From Bedellia somnulentella (Eukaryota; Arthropoda; Insecta; Lepidoptera; Bedelliidae): a stretch of DNA of 64,000 bases. A model generated the notes under the pieces. It was not told the DNA's origin and ran no database searches. It worked only from the letters and a program-made list of their open reading frames with translations. Positions 53,001 through 57,368 of the stretch are shown piece by piece; within the stretch, counting starts at the first letter, position 1; each line of letters begins with the position of its first letter. Both the position numbers and the translations under genes were made by a program. The stretch lies in contig OY755178.1 of NCBI GenBank assembly GCA_963576735.1, positions 7,564,001-7,628,000 of the forward strand, read 5' to 3'.

Positions 53001-56000
53001 GTTAAATAATTCAATTCAATTGACTAGGAATAGATTTTACAACATCCTCCCTGATGACAATATATCTTAAGCGATACGTAAAGATATGCTTTGTTTTATT
53101 CATATCTCAAGACACAGGCGTTCATGCCGTATATCCCGAAGGGGTTGGCAGAGGTACTAAGACTTATAAGAACATCACATGACATCGTCACTTAGTACGG
53201 GTATTCATATATACACCGTATATTATTAACTGCATCAACCATCAAAATATCATGCGCAGTATCACACAAAAGCCCTTAGCTCTCATTGGGGAAAACCGAG
53301 ACTACATATCTTCTATACTTATAATAAATCTGTAGAGAGGTCAATTCTGTACATGAAATATATTTTCAAAATAACTATCAGGGGGTGATAAGTGATCAAT
53401 ACTGATGCCAAAAATGCAATCAGTAAATTTTTTGTCTGTCTGTCTGTCTGTCTGTCTGTCGGTTTGTATGTTCCTTATGGAAACAAAAACTACTCGACGG
53501 AATTTAACGAAACTTGGCGCAAATATTCTTCATACTCCTGGGTAGGTTATAGTATACTTTTCAGCAGAGTAGTAAAGGGGAATTTGGGGATATTTTGGGA
53601 AAACGGTAGAAATTACTACATTTTTTAAGCTTCCGTCGCGTGTGCAGCCTTAATGGTTTAAGTTACATAGAAATCATGTCTACCTAAAATAATCTTCGTA
53701 AAATTTTCTAAAAAAAAATGTATGACAGCATACGTCTACCTTTTATGGTTGACTCACAATATCACGTGTAACTCCTGATAGCTTAGCAGTTCGGAGCATT
53801 CTGATTATATTTGTTTACTTTTACGTTTATAATACTCTCACTTATGCCTTATTTAGAAAAGTAAACATCATTACCTATACAATAAAAAAAGAATCATGGA
53901 AATCGGTAGAGAAACACCGAAATAACACATGAAATAAGTCATCGCGCCCGTGATCAAAACCAAATAATTACTAATTTACATATTACATCGCGCCCGTGAT
54001 CAAAACCAAATAATTACTAATTTACATATTACATAGCGCCATCTAGCGCCAGTTGTTGTAGTTGTTATAAGTACTTCATAGTGTTTTACTCAACTCAACT
54101 TCAACAAATTCTAAAAATTAGGTTATTTTTGGAGACACTAAACCGTTCATATGAGCGCTTTCACAGAAATCAGAAAGCTACACTATTCAGGAGTGGTCTA
54201 TGTAGTAATCATTGCGCTTGAGCAGTGATTCAAGAAACCTCAAATATTAAAAACAACGCTACCCGTGCGAAGCTGGACCGATCCACTAGTTTTAAAATAA
54301 AATAAAATAAAAATCGTTTATTTAAAATATTATAAATATTTTAAATTTCTACGATCGTGGTAAACCTCTCGAGCTTATTTTTTTAACGTATTCTCTATTT
54401 GGTCAAATTGTTTCCGGTGGTTTCAAACTCAAGGGTTCAATCCGTATATCCCCGAAGAGGTTGACAGAGTTATTAATACTTTTGAACATATCATGTCATT
54501 TTCACCGGTGGTCATGCTGATATATCATCCATCAGTCGTCATATCGTCGGTATGTATTAATTGAATAACAAACAAAGTGCTTTTACTATTAAAACACTAT
54601 CTATAAGTGTTTCAAGAATTTACTGTAAGTATTTATTATTCATACAGTCTGATAACGACGAACTATAGAATACTACGATTGAGTTCACATGCACTGAATA
54701 GTAGAAGTGTGTTTATCGATCCGCAATTATCTATTCTGATAAGCTGTTTAGAGCACACTGAACCAATATTAATTAAGATATCTAGATAGGATTAGTAAAC
54801 TGGATATGTGGACAGTACAAATAGCCAAATTAGTCCAATACAGATACGTACATAGGCACTGAGGTACGCAGAAAAGAAACTATCAATCGCCACTTTATGT
54901 CATCAAGCTTAATCTCTCATGCTTCATTATCATTCAATCATTTCACACATTATATTCAATTATTTAGTTTACCTAAAATACTCAAAGCGTGCATACCGAA
55001 TCCCCTCTGGACATCACGGTACACTTTTATCTAGTGTTAAGATAACCAATTACTAGCGATTTGGATATTAAGATAATTTAAATACAATCACCAATAATAT
55101 ACGCAATAGCACTAGCTAAACTATTAAGTTTAGCTAGTGCTATTGCGTATTGCGTAGTAAAATAGATTTATTTACCGTAAAGCGAATCTGGGAACTCCAC
55201 AGCAGCAATAATTTCTCTCGTTACAGACTCTTGCGCGTATATGTTTTCTATGGCTGCAGTGTTGTTGTACGCTTCTACTCTTATTAATGTCTTTAAGAGT
55301 TCCAACAAAGGTGGCCAATCTAACGGTATATCAACATCTTGCAGTTGAGGAAATAATTGTAATAGTACTGGTAAAAGATCCAAACTGTTTCTCGCGAGCA
55401 TTGTGGAGACTGACGAACGCACAACATCGTCTAAAACTGGACTTTCTGGTGAATAGGCTATCGAAAGTTTCTGTAAGTCCATACCGATTCTGGAACAATA
55501 AGGTTTGATTAATGTATTGTAAACAATGCAAAGGTTGTGGAAAGCCGATGGTTGAGGACCCAGGTCATTGTGGAAATCTTTGGGGCAGGCTCAGGGTTGG
55601 ATCTCATCTGGCATCACGGAATCGCCTCTTTCCGTTGCCCTTTCTCACGCACGCAGCGGAATCCTCGAGGCGATTGCGTTATGCTTTCTGTATCGGTCTA
55701 GCAAATGGCACTTCTGAGCGACAGAAAAAGAAAGAGCCATAGAAAAAGACAATTCCATGCTGCCAGATGAGGTTCAATCCTTATGTGCAGTAGTGGACGA
55801 TAAATGGCTAAGATGAAGAGGATGAAAATGAATCAAGTTAGAATATTGCTACCTCATCTGTTACTTTCGGTGCCGCACGATGCAACTAAAGAGGTAGGGT
55901 TTTTTTGGAAATTAGTTTGATCCTGTATATAATCATCTTCCCCCCTTAAACTGCTGAAGAGGCCGAGGAATTATTGATTCCACAGCTCTAACCACTCGAG

Positions 56001-56892
56001 TTTCGGATGATAACCATGAGTGTTTACTAGTAATTATGAGAGTATCGAACATACCGGCCGAGTGACGTCAAGGAGGCCATATTTTATACATGCCACTTCA
56101 TTATTGTATCTGTAAACCTTGGTCTGATTTACCTATACGTATATATATCAACTCTGCGTGATTAGTGGGAGTTCAATGGTTTGTATTATAATAGTTTCAT
56201 TCCAATGTATGTAAATAATAATGACGATGTACAAGATATTTCCTTGGAATGAAACTCGCACTATACCACTGTAAGTAATTGATGTAAAGGAATATTCCAG
56301 TTTTTCTAACAGTTAAAACTACACTATGTCTAGTGAAGAAGGTTACTCCCAACTATAATGTAGTAACCATACGCAATACATGTAATCACTGTATAGCTAA
56401 CGGGGTAACCACCATAGCCCAAAGAGTTGCGAAACTGAAATGGGAATATTCAGAGTAAGTTTTTACATTTAATTGATGCCCATTATTTTTCTCAAAGATT
56501 CTGGAGTCTACACTTTGTGAAGTTTTGCGGGTAGTCGATGGGTGAATGCTTCACCTATTGAGATCTTTGGATGGTTTATGTCCAGCGGCCGTGTATTGGT
56601 AGATGTTTATGATGATGACAAGTAAATCATTTTCAAATTGAAAAGACACTTACAGTAGACTGGTAGAGTAATTGAGCGTATGTGCTGGAAATGCTGGGTA
56701 TATCGTTGCGTCCTTCAAAGTAGGCTCTATTTGCGATCTCAATATGAGTATCAAGGACATCGCCAGCACGGGTACCGCCAGCTCTGCGACCGTCTGCTTC
56801 GGATGCCGCCATTGTATGAGGAAGTTCTTCCACATCAACAACCGGAACTTCACCCATGAGCTCGCTTCTCGTTTTTCGTTCACTACAGTCAT
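13578..56892 (-). CDS. ABCA3-like full-length ABC transporter, gene B (30 exons, 1712 aa)
   Basis: Exons, in order of transcription: 56892-56654, 55489-55176, 52315-52142, 50001-49754, 49316-49206, 44542-44398, 42975-42802, 41919-41704, 39280-39189, 38707-38578, 37905-37676, 36837-36672, 36430-36197, 35883-35742, 35233-35142, 34568-34349, 33477-33327, 32462-32247, 31864-31760, 31478-31307, 30566-30441, 29807-29687, 28639-28509, 21853-21729, 20657-20477, 17916-17755, 16958-16801, 15518-15233, 14212-14116, 13758-13578. Lengths sum to 5139 nt, all joins are in phase, and 1712 aa fits ABCA3-type size (about 1700). The start is the ATG in the first exon with the charged tail and first helix; a splice acceptor at 56910 implies a 5' UTR exon upstream. 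Layout: TMD1, NBD1, linker, TMD2, NBD2. Family role: ATP-driven lipid export or flipping in a membrane; substrate unknown. The 43 kb length comes from repeats in introns. Confidence 0.95.
13816..13905 (+). mobile_element. Worn S1 SINE fragment
   Basis: Contains TTTTTGGGCGATGCG and a shortened tail (ATGTGGCTTAG). Decayed; in the last intron of gene B. Confidence 0.5.
14370..14480 (+). mobile_element. Worn S1 SINE 3' fragment
   Basis: ACCATCCTTTATTTT, ATTCCAAAAGTGCCCGACAC and GAAGCTCTGGCTGTCCC match the S1 tail with many changes. Confidence 0.5.
14945..15012 (-). repeat. tRNA-like segment, probably SINE head
   Basis: On the - strand it has GTAGAGCAG at the start and a good B box GGTTCGATGCCC paired as GCGGGTTCGATGCCCGC. 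No full cloverleaf with matching acceptor stem, so I do not call a tRNA gene. Confidence 0.5.
15050..15175 (-). pseudogene. Partial copy of gene B exon 28 (H-loop part)
   Basis: Reads [20 protein letters not shown] and on to KFSP, with point changes against the real exon at 15518-15233, and ends CCAG|GTTTGG. Homologous in position, extent and spacer to 7184-7301 in gene A. Confidence 0.85.
15519..16800 (-). other. Gene B intron 27, nothing recognised
   Basis: About 1.3 kb of AT-rich intron with no clear element. Around 16640-16760 there is a faint resemblance to an S1 tail (AAATTTCCAACAGTCGCTGA, GGCTACCCCTTTAAGG). Confidence 0.4.
17249..17621 (+). mobile_element. tRNA-derived SINE (family S2), full length with target duplication
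   Basis: 373 bp flanked by TAAGCGTTAAAA at 17237-17248 and 17622-17633, a perfect 12 bp target-site duplication. A box TAGCCCAGTGGGTAG and B box GTTCAAATCC near the 5' end form a pol III promoter. Tail is ATGTTATGTTATG. This is the reference copy for S2. It lies in gene B intron 26. Confidence 0.92.
18212..19255. mobile_element. hAT-type non-autonomous DNA transposon
   Basis: 1044 bp flanked by an 8 bp duplication GCTGGAAC (18204-18211 and 19256-19263). Termini TAGGGAGTGCAATCTCGG and, inverted, TAGGGTGTGCAATCTTGC. Subterminal repeats of CGAGATCTCGCA / TGCAAGAT occur at both ends. An 8 bp duplication with TAGGG ends fits hAT. I see no transposase frame. Confidence 0.85.
19473..19630. mobile_element. 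Foldback insert in an exon-25 copy
   Basis: Splits the exon copy between GGTTGCTTAA on the left and TTAACCAGTTGCTT on the right. Inside are a 12 bp palindrome ATGTGGGGATTA/TAATCCCCACAT with a 4 nt loop (19505-19532) and a 72 bp AT-rich inverted repeat (19550-19621) with one mismatch. The motif CCTCATGTGGGGATTATTAC recurs at 22060, 28727 and 38474 in modified form. Confidence 0.6.
20862..20938. repeat. Short direct repeat
   Basis: GACCATCCAAACTGATTACA-type unit (first copy TGGTCATCCAAACTG) repeated twice, about 46 bp apart, followed each time by ATGTTTT. Gene B intron 24. Confidence 0.75.
21130..21540 (-). mobile_element. Decayed 3' fragment of the L1a LINE
   Basis: On the - strand it matches the end of the LINE at 25527-28410, including the region near TACAAAGTGACGATCAACAG and CATGATGCTG. 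Broken by stops and deletions. Confidence 0.65.
21729..35233 (-). CDS. Gene B exons 15-24: linker and transmembrane domain 2
   Basis: These code residues about 872 to 1358. Exon 15 is a polar Ser/Thr/Asp-rich linker. Exon 16 (34568-34349) has a basic stretch then the TMD2 first helix. Exons 17-18 are the second large loop, with several N-x-S/T sites. Exons 19-24 are mostly hydrophobic helices; exon 20 carries [20 protein letters not shown] and exon 24 (21853-21729) the last helix. Exon 23 codes a Cys-rich loop ending TICC, matched in gene A at 2286-2407. The 6.7 kb intron between exons 23 and 24 holds the complete LINE at 25527-28410. Confidence 0.9.
21897..22585 (+). mobile_element. S1 SINE split by a foldback element
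   Basis: Head 21897-22032 and tail 22466-22585 form one SINE with the 22033-22465 insert removed. The break carries a 13 bp duplication AACCTTTATCTCA (22020-22032 and 22466-22478). Confidence 0.88.
22033..22465. mobile_element. Foldback tRNA-SINE insertion
   Basis: 433 bp with a 13 bp target duplication. Two arms of about 69 bp (22033-22101 and 22183-22250) are inverted copies with one indel. Between them is a tRNA-like segment on the - strand with B box GGTTCGAACCC. A second tRNA-like head on the + strand (22410-22465) has TAGCTCAGTTGGCAGAGC and GGGTTCG. The tRNA lacks U33 in a normal anticodon loop, so it is a retroposon head, not a gene. Confidence 0.8.
22663..23160. mobile_element. MITE (family M1), copy 2
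   Basis: Perfect ends CAATTCGGTATGCAAAGTTT and its complement. Reverse complement of the copy at 4524-5022 along nearly all its length. Confidence 0.87.
23309..23420 (-). mobile_element. Helitron 3' end fragment
   Basis: On the - strand the sequence CCACGCGGACGTAGTCGCGG folds as a short GC hairpin and leads to CTAG (23312-23309) then host T. Body beyond about 23420 is lost; a worn S1 head follows at about 23450-23510. Confidence 0.55.
23528..24420 (-). repeat. tRNA-containing repeat (family R3), copy 1
   Basis: Shares long identity with 24500-25010. A unit of about 125 bp beginning ATAATATATCTATGAGAATA is repeated twice in tandem (from 23558 and from 23683). A tRNA-like block at about 23900-23970 (- strand) has B box GGTTCGAATCCC. 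An S1 SINE sits inside at 24042-24269. Confidence 0.75.
24042..24269 (-). mobile_element. S1 SINE inside the R3 repeat
   Basis: Complete SINE in reverse: tail CATACATACATATACTCACG, end CTAAGCCGACACTACA. The R3 sequence resumes on both sides, and ATTAAAT is present at both borders as a possible target duplication. Confidence 0.87.
24500..25010 (-). repeat. tRNA-containing repeat (family R3), copy 2
   Basis: Same order as copy 1 without the tandem duplication or the SINE. tRNA-like block at about 24765-24835 (- strand): GTGGCGTAGCGGTATACCG, then GGTTCGAATCCCGGG. Both R3 copies lie in gene B intron 23. Confidence 0.75.
25020..25310 (-). mobile_element. Helitron-like fragment
   Basis: Contains an ACAGACAGACAG run and GGCTTCAGTGTCGAAAAT, and on the - strand starts TCTTCTATACTATAATAAGA, like the 5' end of the Helitron at 53309. 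The 3' CTAG end is absent. Confidence 0.6.
25527..28410 (+). mobile_element. RTE-like LINE (L1a) with target-site duplication
   Basis: Flanked by TGCATCCGAT at 25517-25526 and 28411-28420, so the whole 2.9 kb block is one insertion. It starts with the S1 SINE head (TAGTATCGGCTTAGAATAAG to GGGCGATGTAGTTG), then jumps straight into mid-endonuclease coding sequence. It ends with the S1 tail and TATGTATGTATG. The endonuclease N-terminus is missing, so this copy is internally deleted. It lies antisense in gene B intron 23. Confidence 0.92.
25624..28236 (+). pseudogene. L1a ORF: APE endonuclease and reverse transcriptase, frameshifted
   Basis: Endonuclease motifs: [43 protein letters not shown]. 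Reverse transcriptase: [54 protein letters not shown] and catalytic LYADDQ (about 27467). C-terminal end: [17 protein letters not shown] and [19 protein letters not shown]. Frameshifts at about 26830-26850 and 27955 break the frame into three. APE plus RT plus this C-terminal pattern suggests the RTE group or a relative; the clade is not certain. Not a host gene. Confidence 0.88.
28746..29090 (-). mobile_element. S2 SINE
   Basis: Tail AACATAACATAAACGTTCAC at the left; on the - strand A-box GATAGCTCAATGGGTAG and a body shared with 17249-17621. Confidence 0.87.
29180..29230 (+). repeat. tRNA-like SINE head, truncated
   Basis: CATAGCTCAGTTGGCAGAGC then GACGGGGGCGTATACCCGAA, as in the foldback element at 22033-22465; cut before the B box. 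Confidence 0.6.
29905..30148 (+). mobile_element. S1 SINE, full length with 14 bp target duplication
   Basis: 244 bp flanked by ATGTAATAATTTTG (29891-29904 and 30149-30162). Head and tail as in L1a with nothing between them. Reference copy for S1; it shows that the short form moved by itself. Confidence 0.93.
30163..30412 (+). mobile_element. Older S1 SINE adjacent to the previous one
   Basis: Degraded head (AATCGGCTTTGAATAGCACT) and tail (GGGATATATGGCCGTGAG), with a TAAATAAATAAATA insertion. Lies just before gene B exon 21. Confidence 0.75.
30600..31260 (-). other. Gene B intron 20, nothing recognised
   Basis: AT-rich with no clear repeat or exon. Confidence 0.4.
33748..33903 (-). pseudogene. 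Partial copy of gene B exon 16
   Basis: About 155 bp, roughly 90% identical by eye to 34349-34500. Reads [12 protein letters not shown], then [17 protein letters not shown]. It lacks the first part of the exon and the acceptor; the donor reads GTTTCT instead of GTTTGT. An S2 SINE lies between copy and source. Confidence 0.85.
33959..34310 (+). mobile_element. S2 SINE
   Basis: A box TAGCTCAATGGATAAGAAC, shared body (GTGAGGGAAAACATCGTGAG) and end CTTCGGCGTAAACGTATG. Some deletions near the B box. Confidence 0.85.
34690..34915 (+). mobile_element. L1a LINE 3' fragment
   Basis: Decayed reading [11 protein letters not shown], then [15 protein letters not shown], then GGGAACTATTGGCGTGAGTA. Matches the L1a C-terminus and 3' UTR. 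Confidence 0.75.
35671..35693. repeat. (CT)n microsatellite
   Basis: TTTCTCTCTCTCTCTCTCAC, in gene B intron 14, close to exon 14. On the - strand it is a GA run shortly after the donor. Confidence 0.85.
35742..39280 (-). CDS. Gene B exons 9-14: nucleotide-binding domain 1
   Basis: These code residues 541 to about 871. Exon 10 (38707-38578) has Walker [10 protein letters not shown] at about residues 600-608. Exon 11 (37905-37676) has the Q-loop region ([18 protein letters not shown]). Exon 12 (36837-36672) has signature LSGGQKRR at about 699 and Walker [13 protein letters not shown]. Exon 13 (36430-36197) has the H-loop [18 protein letters not shown]. Exon 14 ends in the NBD1 tail motif [14 protein letters not shown]. 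All catalytic motifs are present, so NBD1 should bind and hydrolyse ATP. Exon 11 has broken copies beside it (37100-37655). Confidence 0.94.
37100..37655 (-). pseudogene. Two and a half broken copies of gene B exon 11
   Basis: Copy ending at donor 37449 and copy ending at 37208 both keep CTCGCAACTCCAACTTGTCA (+ strand) and an AAG|GTAAT donor. The copy at 37208-37420 has TAA where the real exon has the CAA of the Q-loop, plus an extra G. The copy at 37449-37655 has at least three stops. A short third piece is at 37100-37170. Only 37676-37905 is fully open. Confidence 0.85.
38460..38570 (+). repeat. Fragment of the foldback/tRNA SINE family
   Basis: GCATGAAACCTCATGTGGGG, then a tRNA-like GTTGCGGGTTTAAGTCCTGC. 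Ends 8 bp before gene B exon 10's donor. Confidence 0.5.
39382..39604 (-). mobile_element. S1 SINE
   Basis: ACATACATACATATATATAC tail, GGTGATGGGTCTCCAACCGC and CCCGTGGGTAGAAAGGTGTA. A small deletion in the head. Confidence 0.82.
39648..39745 (-). mobile_element. S1 SINE 3' fragment
   Basis: ACTCACGGCTATTAATCCCT, then AGGGGTACCCAAAGCTG. Tail portion only. Confidence 0.7.
40070..40180 (+). mobile_element. L1a LINE 3' end fragment
   Basis: GATTGATGAATGTAGATGAA and CAGGATCGTACAAAGTGGCG match the end of the L1a ORF and its 3' UTR. A Helitron begins 4 bp later. Confidence 0.8.
40184..41182 (-). mobile_element. Helitron-like element, copy 2 (about 1 kb)
   Basis: CTAG end at 40187-40184 followed by T on the - strand; starts with TCTATCTATACTTATAATAA. 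Contains a (GACA)n run at 41003-41057. Long match to 942-1822 and 53309-54289. No coding region. Confidence 0.83.
41183..41703 (-). other. Gene B intron 8, remainder
   Basis: No recognised feature between the Helitron and exon 8. Confidence 0.4.
41704..56892 (-). CDS. Gene B exons 1-8: N-terminus and transmembrane domain 1
   Basis: These code residues 1 to about 540. Exon 1 has a short basic cytosolic tail then a helix ([18 protein letters not shown]). Exons 2-4 form the large first extracellular or luminal loop, typical of ABCA. Exon 4 ends with a helix and the cytosolic coupling motif EKEMQLK, continued in exon 5 by ELMKIMGLP, a pattern conserved in ABCA transporters. Exons 5-8 add about five more hydrophobic helices, with the family motif SSFFSKA at the exon 6/7 join. 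The introns carry Helitrons, SINEs, a MITE and the Dong element, all outside splice sites. Confidence 0.92.
41920..42801 (-). other. Gene B intron 7
   Basis: No recognised element. A short run around 42150-42200 has repeated ATCGATT motifs in both orientations. Confidence 0.4.
43016..43190 (-). mobile_element. S2 SINE fragment
   Basis: GGGGGCAGGCCTATCGCTGC and GTGCGAATACACTGTCACAT match the S2 body. Ends are lost. Confidence 0.75.
43584..44204. mobile_element. piggyBac-like MITE
   Basis: 621 bp flanked by TTAA on both sides (43580-43583 and 44205-44208). Inverted ends TGTCGTGGCCATATCGTA extend about 65 bp, with a 6 bp insertion (CATGGC) in the right end, and include GATCGATCATTTCATGAAAT. 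No transposase. TTAA with long inverted ends suggests piggyBac mobilisation (inference). Confidence 0.82.
44615..44685 (+). ncRNA. Structured 5' leader of Dong-like element (possible ribozyme)
   Basis: CCACCAG (44615-44621) pairs with CTGGTGG (44679-44685), enclosing a perfect 8 bp hairpin TGGGACTG/CAGTCCCA (44638-44645 and 44654-44661). HDV-like self-cleaving ribozymes are known at the 5' ends of R2-type elements. The first stems fit P1 and P3, but I cannot complete P2 and P4 by eye. Confidence 0.4.
44627..48064 (+). CDS. Dong-like ORF: reverse transcriptase with restriction-like endonuclease
   Basis: 1145 codons without a stop. No in-frame ATG before 44699 (about codon 25); the ATG at 44622 is out of frame, and the open frame continues up to a stop at 44582, so the true start is unsure. 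Reverse transcriptase motifs: KSPGPDGL (about 417), YRPITCL (476), [11 protein letters not shown] (545), IFQGDCLSP (608), catalytic YMDD (651-654). A zinc motif [18 protein letters not shown] is at about 952. The C-terminal endonuclease has KPDIVVWD (about 1037) and [11 protein letters not shown], the PD-D pattern of R2/R4 enzymes. The N-terminus lacks the R2-type zinc fingers. The whole enzyme should nick TAA DNA and prime reverse transcription. Confidence 0.93.
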   Translation: MASVGTGATQSQQSVPAAGGTRRRMAWTVEMNRNAMRAYIRASGSRTGRTGYRAAMYREFLRLEPNLTVTEQNLADRVRYIQRSELFSTTELEQLRREAVPPLDEEPPLQVLPPVPEREVRREPIANLPDVGGAESDWGTVSLDLYLVRSALEETILEYRQVPLERRPRLPRVPLSIKVRDVVEAVNNMLPSFLESSMDLWDTDSILFGAAMTVCQFVGVRMPPTRAGGSRQAGSTSPRTRTRPAWMRRIESRITRARVLIGKLTSFRSGNNRPRVVRFVREAFPGENVFDNSPEFACRLVERIDDLKQKIAAWGKRIRRYSERVKRYQQNRLFMSDQKKFYRTLERPDVVSTGQRPEKADVVAFWRGLWSLPVDHEEGRWFEAVEGACEPIAPMNPVNISEEDVVAAIRKAPNWKSPGPDGLHHYWLKGFTRCHATLARQFQSALESGTLPNFLTTGVTHLAPKSDATADPSQYRPITCLCTIYKTLTSVLSSKITQHIVDNNVISGAQNGCRGGSRGSKELLLIDAVVGQLVKRNRRNFSAGWIDYRKAFDSVPHTWLMRVLELYKIDSAVRHFLGQCMGCWRTILSLDGQRMTDADDQIDIRRGIFQGDCLSPVWFCLALNPLSTLLENSGTGFQFRRGGPRLPHLLYMDDLKLYAPTADRLAELLTITNDFSGSVKMELGVDKCAVIHVEKGHVVHSDGVDVGTNHLRALSEAETYRYLGMSQTIGVKVADVKQGVCEEFYGRLKSVLNSYLSGVNKIRAINSWVMPVLMYTFGVLRWTQSELDALDRRVRTTMTSHRMHHPRSSVMRLYIPRKCGGRGLLSAKTMHNREVCNLRNYFLTMTDDSIRREVVASDKGLTPLSLASQDWRTPEVLSTSDRESVWKEKELHGRFYKLLHEPFVDRKASLHWLRFGDLFGETEGFVCAIQDQVIKTRNYRKYILKDGTTDICRACGRPGESLRHVISGCSALANTEYLHRHNQAAKILHQELALKYGLLQQRLPYYKYLPEPILENDRAKIYWDRSVITDRTILANKPDIVVWDRSQSRVFLVDVTIPHDEGLVKAETEKRRKYLDLAHEIRDMWGVTSTEIIPIVLSANGLIPTSLATNLRRLDFCGVSVPAQMQKAVLLDTARIVRRFLNLTP
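48065..48147 (+). promoter_or_regulatory. Dong-like 3' UTR hairpins
   Basis: CCCCGAC (48065-48071) pairs with GTCGGGG (48085-48091). CGCCTCTCCC (48097-48106) pairs perfectly with GGGAGAGGCG (48138-48147). In related elements the 3' UTR is the RNA bound by the element's own reverse transcriptase. Confidence 0.6.
48171..48833 (-). mobile_element. 5'-truncated RTE-like LINE fragment (L3b), the landing site for Dong
   Basis: Encodes on the - strand [44 protein letters not shown] and [15 protein letters not shown], a LINE C-terminus. Its tail on that strand is AATAAAAGGCTTTATTATTA. AGAGCGTATTA at 44585-44595 and 48834-48844 is an 11 bp duplication spanning this fragment plus Dong. Confidence 0.87.
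48955..49080 (-). mobile_element. Worn S1 SINE fragment
   Basis: AACCCCAATAGGGTAGCTAG, AATTCTTCAGTCACTTGTAA and GGATCTACCGGCATCGC echo the S1 tail and head in reverse. Confidence 0.55.
49383..49550 (-). mobile_element. Worn S1 SINE
   Basis: GGTTATTAATCCCAAAAAGA, GATGGGTTTCCAGCCACATA and CACTTAAAAAAGCCC match S1 in reverse. Confidence 0.65.
50065..50145 (+). mobile_element. S1 SINE tail fragment
   Basis: AAGTGGCAGGGATATTTCTT, then GGGATTTATAGCCGTGAGTA. Confidence 0.65.
50180..51127 (+). mobile_element. Helitron with helicase remnant
   Basis: Starts TCTAGGTATACACATATAAT after host A (50179) and ends CTAG (51124-51127) before host T, preceded by the hairpin CGCG-AAGT-CGCG (51105-51116). These are Helitron ends with no target duplication. 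It carries coding sequence at 50608-51013. Gene B intron 3, antisense. Confidence 0.88.
50608..51013 (+). pseudogene. Helitron PIF1-like helicase, C-terminal remnant
   Basis: Reads [74 protein letters not shown]. This is the end of the Rep/helicase of autonomous Helitrons. The known family motif has NKAQGQ; here a Val replaces the Gly. The Rep part and the ATP-binding N-terminus are absent, so it cannot act alone. Confidence 0.87.
51604..51680 (+). mobile_element. S1 SINE head fragment
   Basis: TAGTGTCGGCTTAGAATAAC, then GTAAGAGGCGACTTAGG. No tail. Confidence 0.75.
51835..51910 (+). mobile_element. S2 SINE fragment
   Basis: TTTTTGTCTTTTGAGACATA, TTGTTTACGGTGAGGGGAAA and ATATCGTAGG match the S2 body. 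Confidence 0.55.
52380..53100 (-). other. Gene B intron 2, part without recognised features
   Basis: AT-rich, no supported gene or repeat. Confidence 0.4.
53108..53200 (-). mobile_element. S2 SINE 3' fragment
   Basis: GGCGTTCATGCCGTATATCC, then GAAGGGGTTGGCAGAGGTAC. Confidence 0.65.
53309..54289 (+). mobile_element. Helitron-like element, copy 3
   Basis: Starts TCTTCTATACTTATAATAAA after A and ends CTAG (54286-54289) before T. Carries a TCTGTCTGTCTG run. A 50 bp segment with CGCGCCCGTGATCAAAACCA is duplicated at about 53943 and 53990. No coding region. Confidence 0.85.
54440..54520 (-). mobile_element. S2 SINE 3' fragment
   Basis: CCGTATATCCCCGAAGAGGT, then CATATCATGTCATTTTCACC. Decayed. 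Confidence 0.5.
55099..55150. repeat. Perfect 24 bp inverted repeat with 4 nt loop
   Basis: Left arm 55099-55122 (ATACGCAATAGCACTAGC...) and right arm 55127-55150 are exact complements around ATTA. It lies 25 bp inside the intron after gene B exon 2's donor, so the pre-mRNA could form a strong hairpin there. Confidence 0.92.
55510..55850 (+). mobile_element. Decayed LINE or SINE 3' fragment
   Basis: Ends with GTGCAGTAGTGGACGATAAA and GATGAAGAGGATGAAAATG, resembling the 3' ends of GATGATG-tailed LINEs such as 6065-6620. No usable reading frame. Confidence 0.5.
55930..56035 (+). mobile_element. Worn S1 SINE tail
   Basis: ATCATCTTCCCCCCTTAAAC, GAGGCCGAGGAATTATTGAT and GATAACCATGAGTG. Heavily changed. 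Confidence 0.45.
56390..56640 (+). mobile_element. Decayed RTE-like LINE 3' fragment
   Basis: Reads [11 protein letters not shown], then [10 protein letters not shown], then a GATGATGA tail. Closest in the window to 6065-6620. Ends next to gene B exon 1. Confidence 0.65.
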
Positions 56893-57368
56893 TGTATCGT
56901 GAAAATGTGCTGAAAAAGAAGATTTGTAATCGGTTGGTTAATTGGTTGATTGTTAGTGGTTACGTTGTCTACTTGACATTTAATTAGGACTACTATTTTT
57001 AAAGAATCTAATGTAAACGTTTGTCTAGAAGAAAAAAAACGTTATAACCCTGTTAATTGTTTATCATAAAAAATACACTAAACAAATTGAAAGAATACAT
57101 GATCATATGGAAGCATATTATTTAAAAGTAATTGTGAGCTGAAACACAAATTAACGCCAAGTTCCGCAGCAACTATTCAAAAAGTGCTATCTATGAACAG
57201 TTGCAACCTATTTACATAAATAAATTATTATTATTTACAGGTTATGAAAAAAAAACCTAGTTTACCGCAACTATTATATATCTTGGAACGCAAATGGTTT
57301 ATCAAACAGACAGCAAGAAGTTGATGTTTTGATGAAAATGCACCATTTGGATGTATTATTAATATCTG

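Noticed and set aside
55512..55742. Small + strand gene starting [12 protein letters not shown]
   Set aside because: The Cys residues suggest a finger, but the stretch overlaps gene B exon 2's intron side and a decayed LINE 3' end.
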